A DNA stretch of 64,000 nt from CAVYVZ01 sp963772065 (GCA_963772065.1 CAVYVZ010000004.1:310001-374000), one strand, 5' to 3'; positions 48,420-57,613 are shown, counted from the stretch's first letter. Program-made: numbers and translations. The notes: generated from the letters alone by a model not told the origin.

Positions 48420-49079
48420 ATGACTCTACGGACCGTCCTCGTGGTCACCGCAGACGTATCCTTGCGCGCGTCTGTGCCCGCGGCGCTTGGCGCCCGCGGC
48501 TTCAAAGTGCTTACGGCCGATACGTTTGCCGAAGCGCGGAAGCTCCTGATCGACTGGCAGCCAGACGTGGTCGTCACGTCGGTGCGCCTGCGGGAACACA
48601 ACGGCCTGCACCTCGCGATCGTAAGTCGCCTATTGAGCGTGCTCACGAAGACAATAGTCATCGGCTACGCAGACCCCGTGCTCCAGGCGGAAGCCCGTCA
48701 GGCCGAGGCGCTCTACCTGGCTGACCCCGGTGCCGACGAAATCGTGGGCGCCGTCGAGAACGCGATCCAGCGGCGCGAGCGCCGGTGGCCTCGGTCCCGC
48801 ACGAACATCACCGCTCGCGCGGCGGATCAGACCGTTCAGCTCGTGGATCTCAGTTACGGGGGATTCCGAATGGAGCTGCCTGCCGGGGCGGCACTATCCA
48901 GCTCGGAGCGGTTCGACCTGATGGTCGGCAGTCTTCGCATCGGCGCCCTGCCCGTGTGGATGAAGCAGCAATCAATCAACGAACGTATCTGGTGCGGTGC
49001 AACGGTCGCCGACGATGGGGAAACCAGCGTCGCATGGCGCGAGTTCGTCGACAACACTTTGAGTCAAACTATTCAGTGA
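48420..49079 (+). CDS. Pseudo-receiver plus PilZ domain protein
   Basis: 219 residues. Residues 1-115 have the CheY-like fold (TVLVVTADVSLRASVPAALG), but the phospho-acceptor position reads PDVVVTSVRLREHNGL, Ser instead of Asp, and the conserved Lys near YLADPGADEI is missing. The C-terminal half is a PilZ domain with RxxxR (RRWPRSR) and DLSYGGFRMEL, which binds cyclic di-GMP in this family. It is thus a likely c-di-GMP effector without phosphorylation. A longer start at 48357 lies inside the terminator. Confidence 0.75.
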   Translation: MTLRTVLVVTADVSLRASVPAALGARGFKVLTADTFAEARKLLIDWQPDVVVTSVRLREHNGLHLAIVSRLLSVLTKTIVIGYADPVLQAEARQAEALYLADPGADEIVGAVENAIQRRERRWPRSRTNITARAADQTVQLVDLSYGGFRMELPAGAALSSSERFDLMVGSLRIGALPVWMKQQSINERIWCGATVADDGETSVAWREFVDNTLSQTIQ

Positions 49080-49109
49080 TCTGCGGTTTGTGATTCGAGC
49101 AACGACAAA

Positions 49110-49883
49110 TCAAAAGGATCGAGACTGACAGCCGTCGACGACGACGCTGGTTCCAGCGATCCAGATCGCCCTGCTCGAGGCGAGAAACGCAACGACGTCC
49201 CCGATCTCGTCGGCGCGGCCGAAGCGGCCGAACGGCAGCTCGCGCCGGACGAATTCGGCGATTGCCTCGGGGTTCTCCTGCTGCCGCTTCCACCACGACC
49301 CTCCTTCGAAAAGGATCGAGCCGGGCGAAACGCTCAGCACGCGGATGTTGTCCGGGGCCAATTGCTGCGCGAGCGCTCGTGCCAGGCTGATCTCGGCGGC
49401 TTTGACGGCGTTGTACGTCATACGCCCTCCGGCCTCGCGGCCGAAGATCGACGCAATGATGATGATCACGCCACCGCCGCCCTTTTTCATGTGGGGCGCC
49501 GCGAGGCGCGACGCCCTCACAGCCGGCATGACCGTCTGGTCGAAGGCCTCTTGCCACTGCGCATCCGTGGTTTCGAGCAGGCCCGCACCCTGTGCGAGCC
49601 CGACGTTGTTGACGAGCACGTCGAGGCCGCCGAATTCAGCGACCGTGCGGTCGATCACCTCCTGTATCCCGGCTGGCGTGCTGACGTCGGCAACGACCGA
49701 CATGACGCCATCTCCGCCGGCGATCGTCGCCACCTCTCGCGCGGCCACCTCGAGCGCAGATGGCGTGCGCGCGCAGAGACACACACGGCAGCCTTCGGCC
49801 GCAAGCGACCGAGCGCTCGCCAACCCTAGGCCGCGGCTGGAACCGGTCACGACGGCCACTTTTCCTCGCAGCTTCAAGTCCAT
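49110..49883 (-). CDS. Short-chain dehydrogenase/reductase
   Basis: 257-residue classical SDR. The cofactor motif is VVTGSSRGLGLASARSL, then VLVNNVGLAQGAG, and the catalytic Tyr-Lys are in MTYNAVKAAEISLARAL with a Ser in IASIFGREAGG. The end SVVVDGCQSRSF is usual for the family. The ATG at 49883 is preferred to the longer upstream start. No specific substrate can be read; it is divergent from the metallopeptidase gene with 59 bases between. Confidence 0.85.
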   Translation of the reverse strand: MDLKLRGKVAVVTGSSRGLGLASARSLAAEGCRVCLCARTPSALEVAAREVATIAGGDGVMSVVADVSTPAGIQEVIDRTVAEFGGLDVLVNNVGLAQGAGLLETTDAQWQEAFDQTVMPAVRASRLAAPHMKKGGGGVIIIIASIFGREAGGRMTYNAVKAAEISLARALAQQLAPDNIRVLSVSPGSILFEGGSWWKRQQENPEAIAEFVRRELPFGRFGRADEIGDVVAFLASSRAIWIAGTSVVVDGCQSRSF

Positions 49884-49942
49884 TTCAGCAATATTGCCAC
49901 GGGCACCCCGCATGCATCACAAGGCCAGCGGGAGGCGCGCCG

Positions 49943-50785
49943 ATGAGATGGCAAGGACGGCAAGGAAGCGGGAACATCGAAGACCGCCGAGGAATGGGTG
50001 CCGCGCTGCCGATAGGCGGCGGTATCGGGGGGCTCGTCCTGCTGTTGTTGTTCTCCGCGCTCACCGGGCAAAACCCGGTGGACCTGATCAACACCGAGAG
50101 TGGCGGCGAGCGAGACACGGCCGGGACCTCGGGCGTCCGTGAGGACGATCCGCAGGCGAAGTTCGTGTCGGTTGTCCTCGGGGACACCGAGGAAACATGG
50201 CGGCAGACCTTCGCCGAACGAGGACAAGCGTATGCGCCGCCGATTCTGGTGCTCTTCACGGGAGCCACGCGATCCGCGTGCGGCACCGGGACCGCGGCGA
50301 TGGGTCCGTTCTACTGTCCCGTCGATCGCAAGGTATATCTGGACCTTTCGTTCTTCCGCGATCTCGACCAGCGGTTCGGCGCGCCCGGCGATTTCGCGCA
50401 GGCCTACGTCATCGCGCATGAAGTGGGTCACCACGTTCAGACGATGACCGGAGTGTCGGAGCGTGTGTCCGCCATGCGGGAGCGCGCCGGCGAGAGCGAG
50501 GGCAACGCCTTATCGGTGCGGCAGGAGCTGCAGGCAGACTGTTTTGCCGGCGTGTGGGGGTTCTACGCGGCGAAGCGCGATCTGCTCGAGCCTGGAGACA
50601 CCGAGGAAGGCCTGCGCGCGGCGGCGGCCATTGGCGACGATCGGCTGCAGCAGCGCGGCCAGGGCCACGTCGTGCCCGAGTCATTCACGCACGGCTCGTC
50701 AGCGCAACGCGTGGAATGGTTCCGGCGCGGCCTCGAGTCGGGACGCCCCGAGGCGTGCGACACGTTCAACCGCGAAACTGAGTGA
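49943..50785 (+). CDS. ypfJ: YpfJ-type neutral zinc metallopeptidase
   Basis: 280 residues. A short cytoplasmic start and one membrane helix (GGGIGGLVLLLLFSAL) precede the periplasmic protease. The zinc motif is VIAHEVGHHVQTMTG, with a downstream Glu ligand in RQELQADCFAGVWG. CPVDRKVYLDLSFF is another family mark. The ATG at 49943 has a GGGAGG site upstream. The 3' end overlaps the convergent hydrolase gene by 20 bases. Confidence 0.9.
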   Translation: MRWQGRQGSGNIEDRRGMGAALPIGGGIGGLVLLLLFSALTGQNPVDLINTESGGERDTAGTSGVREDDPQAKFVSVVLGDTEETWRQTFAERGQAYAPPILVLFTGATRSACGTGTAAMGPFYCPVDRKVYLDLSFFRDLDQRFGAPGDFAQAYVIAHEVGHHVQTMTGVSERVSAMRERAGESEGNALSVRQELQADCFAGVWGFYAAKRDLLEPGDTEEGLRAAAAIGDDRLQQRGQGHVVPESFTHGSSAQRVEWFRRGLESGRPEACDTFNRETE

Positions 50786-51581
50786 GGAACACGTCCAGCG
50801 CCGCGTTGAACGCCATCGGATTCTCGAGACACGACAGATGACCCGACTCGGGTATGCGCACGACCTGCGCATCCTCGAGTCGCGCGGCGATGTGCTCTGC
50901 TTCGGCCGGCGGCGTGACCTCATCCTCTTCGCCGACCAAGACGAGGGCCGGTACGCTGATTTCTGAGAGCAGCGACGTGGAATCGGGACGCTCGCGCAGC
51001 CGGACGAGCGCCCCCCTGACGCCTTCGTTCGTCTGGCGCTCGATCATCCGGCGCACGTGATCGACCAGCTCCGGCCGCCGCGCGCGGGTCGTGCTCCCGA
51101 GCAACTTCGGGATCATCTCGTCGGCGATGCCACGCGTGCCTCGCGCATCGAGGACCTCCAGCATCTTCTCCCGTCCGGCGCGGGCCTGCTCGGAATCGGC
51201 GCCGGCGCGGGTGTCCGCGAGCACGAGGGCGCGCCAGCGCAGGTGATCGAGCCGCCAGCCCGCGAACGCGGCATATCCGCCCATCGAGAGCCCGCCCAGG
51301 ACGGCGCTGTCGAGGCGCAGCCGATCCATGAAATCGAGAATGGCCGTCGCGTAGTCGTCGATGCTCGTCGATTCACGCGGAGCCGGATCCGCGCCGTCGA
51401 AGCCAGGCAGCGCCGGAGCCACCGCACGCCACCCTTCGGGGATGCTGACGGATTCCCACATGCGCATCCCGACCGGAAACGCATGGATCAGCAGCAGCAC
51501 GTGATCGGACTTCGGGTCGCCGGCGTCGAGGTACGGAATCCGGCCGTGACCTGTGATCTCGGCCTTCGCAGTCCACGTCAC
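50766..51581 (-). CDS. Alpha/beta hydrolase
   Basis: 271 residues. The oxyanion region is LLLIHAFPVGMRMW, the nucleophile elbow VLGGLSMGGYAAFAG, the acid in LVGEEDEVTPP, and the His in RIPESGHLSCLENP. The start is GTG at 51581, overlapping nothing but only one base after the DinB-like stop, so the two are probably co-transcribed. Substrate unknown, an ester or peroxide chemistry is usual in the family. Confidence 0.87.
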   Translation of the reverse strand: MTWTAKAEITGHGRIPYLDAGDPKSDHVLLLIHAFPVGMRMWESVSIPEGWRAVAPALPGFDGADPAPRESTSIDDYATAILDFMDRLRLDSAVLGGLSMGGYAAFAGWRLDHLRWRALVLADTRAGADSEQARAGREKMLEVLDARGTRGIADEMIPKLLGSTTRARRPELVDHVRRMIERQTNEGVRGALVRLRERPDSTSLLSEISVPALVLVGEEDEVTPPAEAEHIAARLEDAQVVRIPESGHLSCLENPMAFNAALDVFLTQFRG

Positions 51582-51582
51582 G

Positions 51583-52026
51583 TCAGACGCCGAACTGCTT
51601 GAAGTGATGATCGATGTGCCGGTACGTGAGCACCCCCCAGCTGTTGCCCGTCAGCTTGCCGAAGGCCGGATGGTCGGGCCATCGGTCAGCGCGCTCGCGC
51701 TCCGCGAAGCGATCGATCAGCGACAGCAGTGTGGCGCATTCGCTCGGCCAGTCGCCCGGAGCCCGGGAGATCAACTGCGGTGCCGTCGGCGCGCCCTTGG
51801 GGAACGGCAGACAATGAATAACCAGCTGCTTGATCGGCGTGAACCGCAGGATCATGTTCCTCGAGGGCACAGCAATGTCGCCGACCGCCATGCGCATGGC
51901 ATCGACGAGATGCGTCAGCATCTGCTCAGCCGACATGCTGCCCCAACGGCGACTGCTCGCCGGCGTGAGGCGAGCGAGCCGCTGGCGCAGATCCTGACGC
52001 GCCGGCTCGTCCCATAGTGTTCTCAT
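51583..52026 (-). CDS. DUF1569/DinB-like four-helix protein
   Basis: 147 residues. It begins RTLWDEPARQDLRQRLARLT and ends TYRHIDHHFKQFGV, the His-rich metal-binding helix of DinB-like proteins; an earlier His lies in SAEQMLTHLVDAMRM. These proteins often act as thiol-dependent transferases, but the role here is unknown. The ATG at 52026 is used; the longer reading runs into the upstream repeat. Confidence 0.78.
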   Translation of the reverse strand: MRTLWDEPARQDLRQRLARLTPASSRRWGSMSAEQMLTHLVDAMRMAVGDIAVPSRNMILRFTPIKQLVIHCLPFPKGAPTAPQLISRAPGDWPSECATLLSLIDRFAERERADRWPDHPAFGKLTGNSWGVLTYRHIDHHFKQFGV

Positions 52027-52041
52027 GGATCCTCCGAAAAA

Positions 52042-52107
52042 CGTAGTCCGTAGTCCGTTGTCCGTAGTGATTTGACGACCCACGGACTACGGACAACGAA
52101 CTACGGA
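52042..52107. repeat. GTCCGTA inverted repeat (same unit as at 45619)
   Basis: Three to four GTCCGTA/GTCCGTT units, a short spacer, and the complementary arm ACGGACTACGGACAACGAAC. It sits between divergent genes and can fold into a hairpin of about 20 pairs. Confidence 0.8.
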
Positions 52108-52119
52108 TAAGATTACCCG

Positions 52120-53571
52120 ATGCGCCGCGCCATGTTGATTACCGTCCTTCTGACACCTGCACTCCTTTTTGCTGAGGACTGGCCCGGCTGGCGAGGGCCG
52201 CGCGCCACGGGCGTCTCCGGCGAGACCAACCTCCCCGAGCGGTGGACCGCGACGGAGAACGTCGCGTGGCAGGCGCCGCTGCGTGGCACCGGCGTGTCAT
52301 CGCCGGTCGTCTTCGGCAGCCTCGTCTTCGTGACGTCGCAGGAAGGCTCGGGAGTACGCCGGCAGGGGAATCATCCGTCGTTGGTGCAGGGTGCAGAGCG
52401 CGAATCCTCCGGCGAACGGACACTCACGGGCACCGCGAGAGCGGACCGCACGCGTTTCATCATTTCCGCGTTCGACCGCACGACAGGTGCGCGCGCGTGG
52501 GAACACGCGCTCGAAGCCGAAGGCGACCTCCAGCCCGTTCACGACAAGCACAATCTCGCGTCGCCCAGCCCGGTGACGGACGGACAGCGGGTCTACGCGT
52601 GGTTCGGCACGGGCCAGCTGGTAGCCCTCGACATGAAGGGCGCGGTGGTGTGGCAGCGGGACCTCGCGAAGGAGTACGGGCCGTTCAACATCAATTGGGG
52701 ACATGCGAGCTCGCCTGCGCTGCACAAGGGTTCGCTGATCCTGCTTTGCTATCACTCGCCCGCGTCGTATCTCCTCTCCGTCGACGCGGCAACGGGCAAG
52801 ACGCGCTGGAAGGTCGATCGGGGCACGGATGTCATCTCGTACAGCACTCCGATCGTGATCGATGGCGCGCGCGGCCCGGAGCTGATCGTCAACACGAGCG
52901 AAGGCGTCGAAGCCCACAATCCAGACACGGGCGAGCGCCTGTGGCACTTCGCCGAGCCGAACCGCTTCCCGATTCCGGTGGCCTCGCCGCACGAGGGCAC
53001 GCTGTATTTGACGCGCGGCTACCGGAGCGGTCCGTACATGGCCATCAAGACCGGCGGCCGCGGAGACATCTCGAAGACCCACGTCGCCTGGCACGTGCCG
53101 ACGGGCGCGCCGTACATTCCGTCAGCCGTGCACTACAACGGCCTCCTCTACATGGCCGGCGAGAACGGCGTCGTCAACGCGATCGAGGCCGCGAGCGGCG
53201 AGCGCGTCTGGCAGGAGCGGATTGGCGGGATCTTCACCGCGTCGCCGGTGGCGGGCGACGGCAAGGTGTATCTGGTCAGCGAAAGCGGAGAGACGGTGGT
53301 GCTCCAGGCGGGCAGAACGCCGAAGGTGCTGGCGCGCAATACGCTCGACGGGCACTTCGTCGCGTCGCCCGCCATTGCGGGAGGGCGCTTGTTCCTGCGC
53401 GCCGATGATCGACTGATCGCGATCGGCGGGCCGGCTAAGCCGGCCCGTCCCGGTGATCGACACAGCATCAGAACCGGTCGGACGCGGGATCCCAGAACGG
53501 CCCATCGAGTCCGACGGCTTCGAAAATCCGCCGCATCTCCTCGGGGCCCGGTCGTCGCGCATCGGGCGTGA
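52120..53571 (+). CDS. PQQ-like beta-propeller protein, exported
   Basis: 483 residues with a signal peptide (MRRAMLITVLLTPALLFAED) and the start DWPGWRGPRATGVSGETNLP that opens this family. PQQ-type blades repeat, e.g. LSVDAATGKTRWKVDRGTD and NAIEAASGERVWQERIGG. No dehydrogenase active site is evident, so it is a structural or binding propeller. The family normally ends soon after LIAIGG. Here the frame runs on for ~50 basic residues through a hairpin and over the next gene, so a one-base error near 53425 is likely; a TAA then lies inside the hairpin at about 53437. Confidence 0.82.
   Translation: MRRAMLITVLLTPALLFAEDWPGWRGPRATGVSGETNLPERWTATENVAWQAPLRGTGVSSPVVFGSLVFVTSQEGSGVRRQGNHPSLVQGAERESSGERTLTGTARADRTRFIISAFDRTTGARAWEHALEAEGDLQPVHDKHNLASPSPVTDGQRVYAWFGTGQLVALDMKGAVVWQRDLAKEYGPFNINWGHASSPALHKGSLILLCYHSPASYLLSVDAATGKTRWKVDRGTDVISYSTPIVIDGARGPELIVNTSEGVEAHNPDTGERLWHFAEPNRFPIPVASPHEGTLYLTRGYRSGPYMAIKTGGRGDISKTHVAWHVPTGAPYIPSAVHYNGLLYMAGENGVVNAIEAASGERVWQERIGGIFTASPVAGDGKVYLVSESGETVVLQAGRTPKVLARNTLDGHFVASPAIAGGRLFLRADDRLIAIGGPAKPARPGDRHSIRTGRTRDPRTAHRVRRLRKSAASPRGPVVAHRA
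53427..53447. terminator. Perfect palindrome at the propeller gene end
   Basis: CGGGCCGGCT-A-AGCCGGCCCG is a 10-base perfect inverted repeat with a single-base centre. It lies between the plausible end of the propeller gene and the convergent MerB-like gene, a natural place for a terminator, though it has no T run. Confidence 0.5.
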
Positions 53572-54142
53572 GGCGGGTCGAGTACCAGGCGACCGATAGC
53601 TGCCAGAGTTGCGCCAGGCTCACGAGCGGCCGTCTCGGTACGCCGCTGGCGGCGCACCAGGCGTTCACCTGTTCCTCACTCCTGAAGAACAACATCGTTT
53701 GTCACGTAAAGACGATGTCGCGCCACCAGTGCGCCGCAGGCACCGCCGCGTGAAAGAGCCAGTCAACCGGGGGCGGACCGGCGCGTGTGATACGCAGGCG
53801 GAGCGGCTCGTGTGTCTGCTCGCAGCGCGACAGCACGTCAGCCTCCGAATGGAGCGCGGCGGGAATGCCGAACGAGTCCCACGCACAGTTGGCGAAGTAG
53901 GTTTTCCCGCGCGCGCGCACCTGGTGCTGCGTTTCGATACCCGAGAACGGAGGCGCCATCCGGATCGACTCGCCGTCCGGCATCAACACGAGCATGCGCT
54001 TCGCGTACAGGCTTCGATACCCATTCGCGACTTCCGCGGCCGTGCGCGACGTGGCGCCTGCCATCTCGCCGACGGTGGGCGGCTGAGCGCGGTCGGCGAA
54101 ATGCCGATAGATCGCGGCGCGGAGCTCGAGATCGAAGTCCAC
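53468..54142 (-). CDS. MerB-like (alkylmercury lyase family) protein, probable selenoprotein
   Basis: 224 codons including an in-frame TGA at 53702-53704. Upstream of it the protein matches MerB: a winged-helix start (LRAAIYRHFADRAQPPTVGE), then FANCAWDSFGIPAALH (MerB Cys96 and Asp99 region) and ADVLSRCEQTHEPLRLRI (Cys117 region). After WWRDIVFT comes TGA, then QTMLFFRSEEQVNAWC in the same frame, still family-like. Counting back from the FF pair, TGA falls at MerB Cys159, the second catalytic Cys. A hairpin with loop AGGAGT starts 18 nt later. Readthrough as selenocysteine is proposed; a nonsense mutation or sequence error is the alternative. The start is GTG at 54142, no clear ribosome site. 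Confidence 0.65.
53669..53692 (-). promoter_or_regulatory. Bacterial SECIS-like hairpin after the in-frame TGA
   Basis: TTGTTCTTC-AGGAGT-GAGGAACAG folds into a 9-base stem (two U-G pairs) with a 6-base loop. Eighteen bases separate the TGA from the loop; in E. coli fdhF the figure is 17 and the loop is AGGUCU. A G within the first two loop bases meets the bacterial consensus. Confidence 0.6.
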
Positions 54143-54163
54143 GGCGATTGCTACAATATCCTC

Positions 54164-54439
54164 ATGTGCCGCAACATCAAGACGCTTTTCAACTTCGATC
54201 CACCTGCCACGGATGAGGAAATCCGCGCGGCGTCGCTGCAGTTCGTCCGCAAGTTGAGTGGCTTCAATGCTCCGTCCAAGGCGAACGAAACCTCGTTCAA
54301 CGAAGCCATCGATGAGGTCGCCTCAATCGCTCGCCGCCTGATCGATTCGCTGGAGACGACCTCGGCGCCGAAGAACCGCGATGTGGAGGCGGCAAAGGCC
54401 CGAGCACGAGCCGCGGAGCGGTTCGGACGATCAGCGTAG
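54164..54439 (+). CDS. DUF2277 family protein
   Basis: 91 residues with the unmistakable family opening MCRNIKTLFNFDPPATDEEI followed by LQFVRKLSGF and NETSFNEAIDEVA. Function is unknown in the family. The ATG at 54164 is certain from the MCRNI motif. It is divergent from the MerB-like gene with 21 bases between the starts, so the two may share control. Confidence 0.9.
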   Translation: MCRNIKTLFNFDPPATDEEIRAASLQFVRKLSGFNAPSKANETSFNEAIDEVASIARRLIDSLETTSAPKNRDVEAAKARARAAERFGRSA

Positions 54440-54450
54440 CTCCCGGGGTC

Positions 54451-54600
54451 TATTCACAGGGAGATCGGAGAGATCGGAGAGATTCACAGGGAGATTAGGG
54501 AGATCGGAGTTGATTCTGGAACTTAATTGACCTCCCCGATCTCCCTGATCTCCCTGTGAATAGAATGCCGACTCCCTGACCTCCCTGATCTCCCTGTGAT
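54451..54600. repeat. GGGAGATC / GATCTCCC inverted array between convergent genes
   Basis: A left arm of CACAGGGAGATC and GGAGAGATC units, a ~25-base AT-richer spacer, then two right arms each ending GATCTCCCTGTGA. The arms are complementary, and the unit period is 8-9 bases. It fills the gap between DUF2277 and pheA, so a bidirectional terminator role is plausible. Confidence 0.85.
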
Positions 54601-54613
54601 TCCCCTCCCGACC

Positions 54614-55803
54614 TCACGTCGTCGCGACGTTCTCGCTCACCTTCCGCGTGCGCGCCGGGTAGCAGCCCAGCACTTTCAGGAAGACGACGTGGGAGGTGAG
54701 CTCCTTGAGCGCCCGCTCCGTCGCCGCGTCCTGGACGTTCCCCTCGAAGTCGACGTAGAACACGTACTCCCACGGCGATCCGGGGCGGGGCCGCGACTCC
54801 AGCTTCGTCAGGTTGAGGCCGTGCTCGGCGAGGACGTTGAGGCACGCGACGAGCGCGCCCTGTTTGTGCTTCGTCGTGAAGATGAGCGACGTCTTGCAGG
54901 CGATGCGCGCGTCCGGGGTCACGGGCCGCTCCGCGACGACCACGAAGCGCGTGTAGTTCTCGCGATGGTCGGTGATCTCGCGCGCGATCACCGTGAGGCC
55001 CCAGTGCCGCGCGGCCTCCTCGCTGCCGATGGCGGCCTGGGAGAGGTCCTGGTCGTCCCGCACCTTGCGCGCGGCCAGCGCGGTGTTGGCGAATGACTCC
55101 ACGTGCGTATGCGGCAACCCGGCGAGGAAGTTGGCGCACTGCGCGATGGCTTGCGGATGGGAGAGGATGCGCTTGATCCGCTCGAGCGGCACCGCATCGA
55201 GCGCCATCAGGCAGTGATCGACTTTCTGAATCTCCTCGCCGACGAGCGAGAGATCCATGCGGGCCAGCAGGTCGTATGCCTCGTTGATCGATCCGGCGGT
55301 GGTGTTCTCGATCGGCAGGAGCCCGTACTGGACGGCGCCGCTCCGCACGCCTTCGAGCAGCTCGCGGAACGAATCGAACGCCCGGTAGTCCACCTCGTCA
55401 CCGCGCACGCCGAAATGCCGCTGCGCGGCGATGTGGCCCCACGCGCCGTCCGTACCCTGATAGCCGACCACGGTCGGCCGATCGGCGTGGCGCTCACGCG
55501 CAAAGAGGAAGTCCTCCTGACGCCGCACCGAGTACCGAGTATTTCCTTGAACAGCCGGGTGACGAAGTGCGGATCGAGGCGAAGCTCCCGGGCGTGCGAC
55601 TGGAGGTGCTGCAGGAGCGACTCCTCGCGCTGCGGGTCCCGCAGCTGCGACGGCTGTGTTTCCTTGAAGGCGCTGACGACACCGATGACGCGCAGCCGAT
55701 CGGCCAGAGCCTCGACGATTCGCAGGTCGATAGCGTCGAGCTCGGCGCGCAGCCGCTCGAGCCGGATGTCGGGATCCCCTGACCCGTTGCTCACAGCGAG
55801 CAC
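54614..55803 (-). CDS. pheA: Bifunctional chorismate mutase / prephenate dehydratase (one frameshift)
   Basis: Phenylalanine pathway enzyme. The N-terminal AroQ chorismate mutase is LERLRAELDAIDLRIVEALA. The dehydratase domain has VVGYQGTDGAWGHIAAQRHF, LLPIENTTAGSINEAYDLL and the TRF motif ENYTRFVVV. The C-terminal ACT domain with ESRPRPGSPWEYVFYVD binds phenylalanine. The domains are split by one missing base at GTAC 55532-55535 (LFKEILG should continue YSVRRQEDF). The start is a GTG at 55803 or 55794. Confidence 0.88.
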
Positions 55804-55839
55804 ATCATATCGCGCCGCCTTGCCGCGCCGAAGCGCGAG

Positions 55840-57613
55840 CTAGCGCAAGGGCGGTCGAAATGTCCGTGGGTCGATGCCAAGCTTGCGCATGCGCGCGCGA
55901 AGCGTATGAGGATTGATGTCCAGCCGGCTCGCCGCGCCGGTCCTGCCTTCGATACGACCATGCGTCAGCGTCAGCGCCCGCCGGATGTGGTCGGCCATCG
56001 CGTCGTCCAGCGTGGGGATCGACGCGTCCGGCGAATGTGGCGCGGGTCTGGCGCTCCGGAACCGCCGCCATGCGACATTCAGCTTGCGCATACGCGCGCG
56101 CAGCGTGTGGGGATTGATGCCGAGCCGCACCGCGGCGCCTGACGCACCTTCGATTCGCCCGCCGGTCTGCTGCAGCGCGCGCTCGATGTGCTGCCCCATC
56201 GCGAGAGCCATTGAAAGGAGCTCGGCGCCATCCGAGACCGCGGGCGGCGCGTCACCCGGGCGGTCTGCGCGCGCGGCCGGGTCCGCTACGGCCGCCGCGG
56301 TCCCGAGCGCGTCGGCGATCCGCAGCTGTCGACCGCGCCCCAGGATTGCCGCACGTTCGATCACGGCGGCGAGCTCGCGCACGTTGCCGGGCCAGTCGTA
56401 GGCCAGCAGCAGCTCCAGGTCGGCGCCCGTCGGCGTGAGCGGCGCCCCGACGAGGCGGTGACCCGCGCGCCACGCAAAGTGCGCTGCAAGGCCAGGGATG
56501 TCCTCTCGCCGCTCGCGGAGCGGCGGAAGCCGGATCGGAAACACGCTGAGCCGATACCAGAGATCCTCGCGGAACTGTCCGCGCGACACCATGTCGCGAA
56601 GGTCCCGATGCGTCGCCGCGACGATTCGCACGTCGACCGTGAGCGCCTTCTGTCCGCCGACGCGCTCGAAGGTGCCGTCCTGCAGGATGCGCAGCAGCCT
56701 CACCTGCGCTTCGAGCGGCAGCTCGCCGATCTCGTCGAGGAACAGCGTGCCCCCGTCGGCGCGCTCGAACCAGCCTTGCCTCGTGGCAACCGCGCCGGTA
56801 AAGCTGCCGCGCTCGTGCCCGAAGAGCTCCGAGTCGACGAGCCCTGGCGCAATCGCGCCGCAATTGACGCGTACGATCGGGGCGCGCGCGCGGGTGGACC
56901 GGGTGTGCAGCGCGCGAGCGAGCACTTCTTTCCCGCTTCCGGTCTCGCCGATGATCAGCACCGGAACGTCGGTGGCCGCGACCTGCTCGACCTGATCCAT
57001 CACCAGCCGCAGCCCCGTGTCCTCGCCGACCACCGCGTCGGCCACGTCGTGGCGTCCGAGGCGCGTGAGAAGCGCCTGCTTGTCGGCTTCGAGCGCTTCC
57101 CGCAGCCGCTTCAGCTCGTGCACGCGCGCGGTGTTTGCGAGCGCCACGCCAATCGGCTCCATCAGACGCTCCAGCAGCGCCCGGTCCGATTCCACGAAGC
57201 GGGCCACGACGCGATAGCAGCAGCACGACGCCGCTCGGTCCGTCCTCGACGTACACCGGCGCGGCAAGGCAGTCGCCTCGGAACCCGGGCGGAGCCACCG
57301 TCGTCAGCACTTCACTCGCGCCAGGTACCGCACCCTCGGTGAGCCGCGCGTCGCGACACCAGGCGAGCAGCTCGCGCATCATCGCGCCGGTGCAGTCCGT
57401 CCGCTGTGGCGGGACGGCCGGCGCGCCCGGGCGGCACGTGCCGATGGCCACGGTGTCGACACCGGCGCGCGCCACATCGAGTTGGCGCACGACGAGATGC
57501 TCGGCCCGCACGTGGTCCACAAGAAGCAACGCGATGCGTTCGATCGATTGCTCCAGCTCGATGTGCCGGCAGGCCTCCCGCCAAACGGCGAGGAGTAAGT
57601 CCGTGGCAGGCAT
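55840..57613 (-). CDS. Sigma-54-dependent activator: GAF, AAA+, two Fis HTH domains (one frameshift)
   Basis: About 590 residues. An N-terminal GAF-like sensor (residues ~1-180) is followed by the AAA+ core: Walker A IIGETGSGKEVLARAL, the sigma-54 loop GHERGSFTGAVA (GSFTGA), and Walker B GTLFLDEIGELPLEAQ. Unusually, two Fis-type DNA-binding domains follow, each ending NPHTLRARMRKL. A C is extra near 57216, in CTGCTGCTAT, inside the GAF domain. It is divergent from the sulfate-uptake operon, which has a sigma-54 promoter, so it is its likely activator. Confidence 0.85.

Noticed and set aside
53702..53704. TGA read as an ordinary stop splitting the MerB-like gene in two
   Set aside because: Family similarity continues in the same frame past the TGA, and a SECIS-like hairpin is in the right place. 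Kept as the alternative explanation, not the main call.
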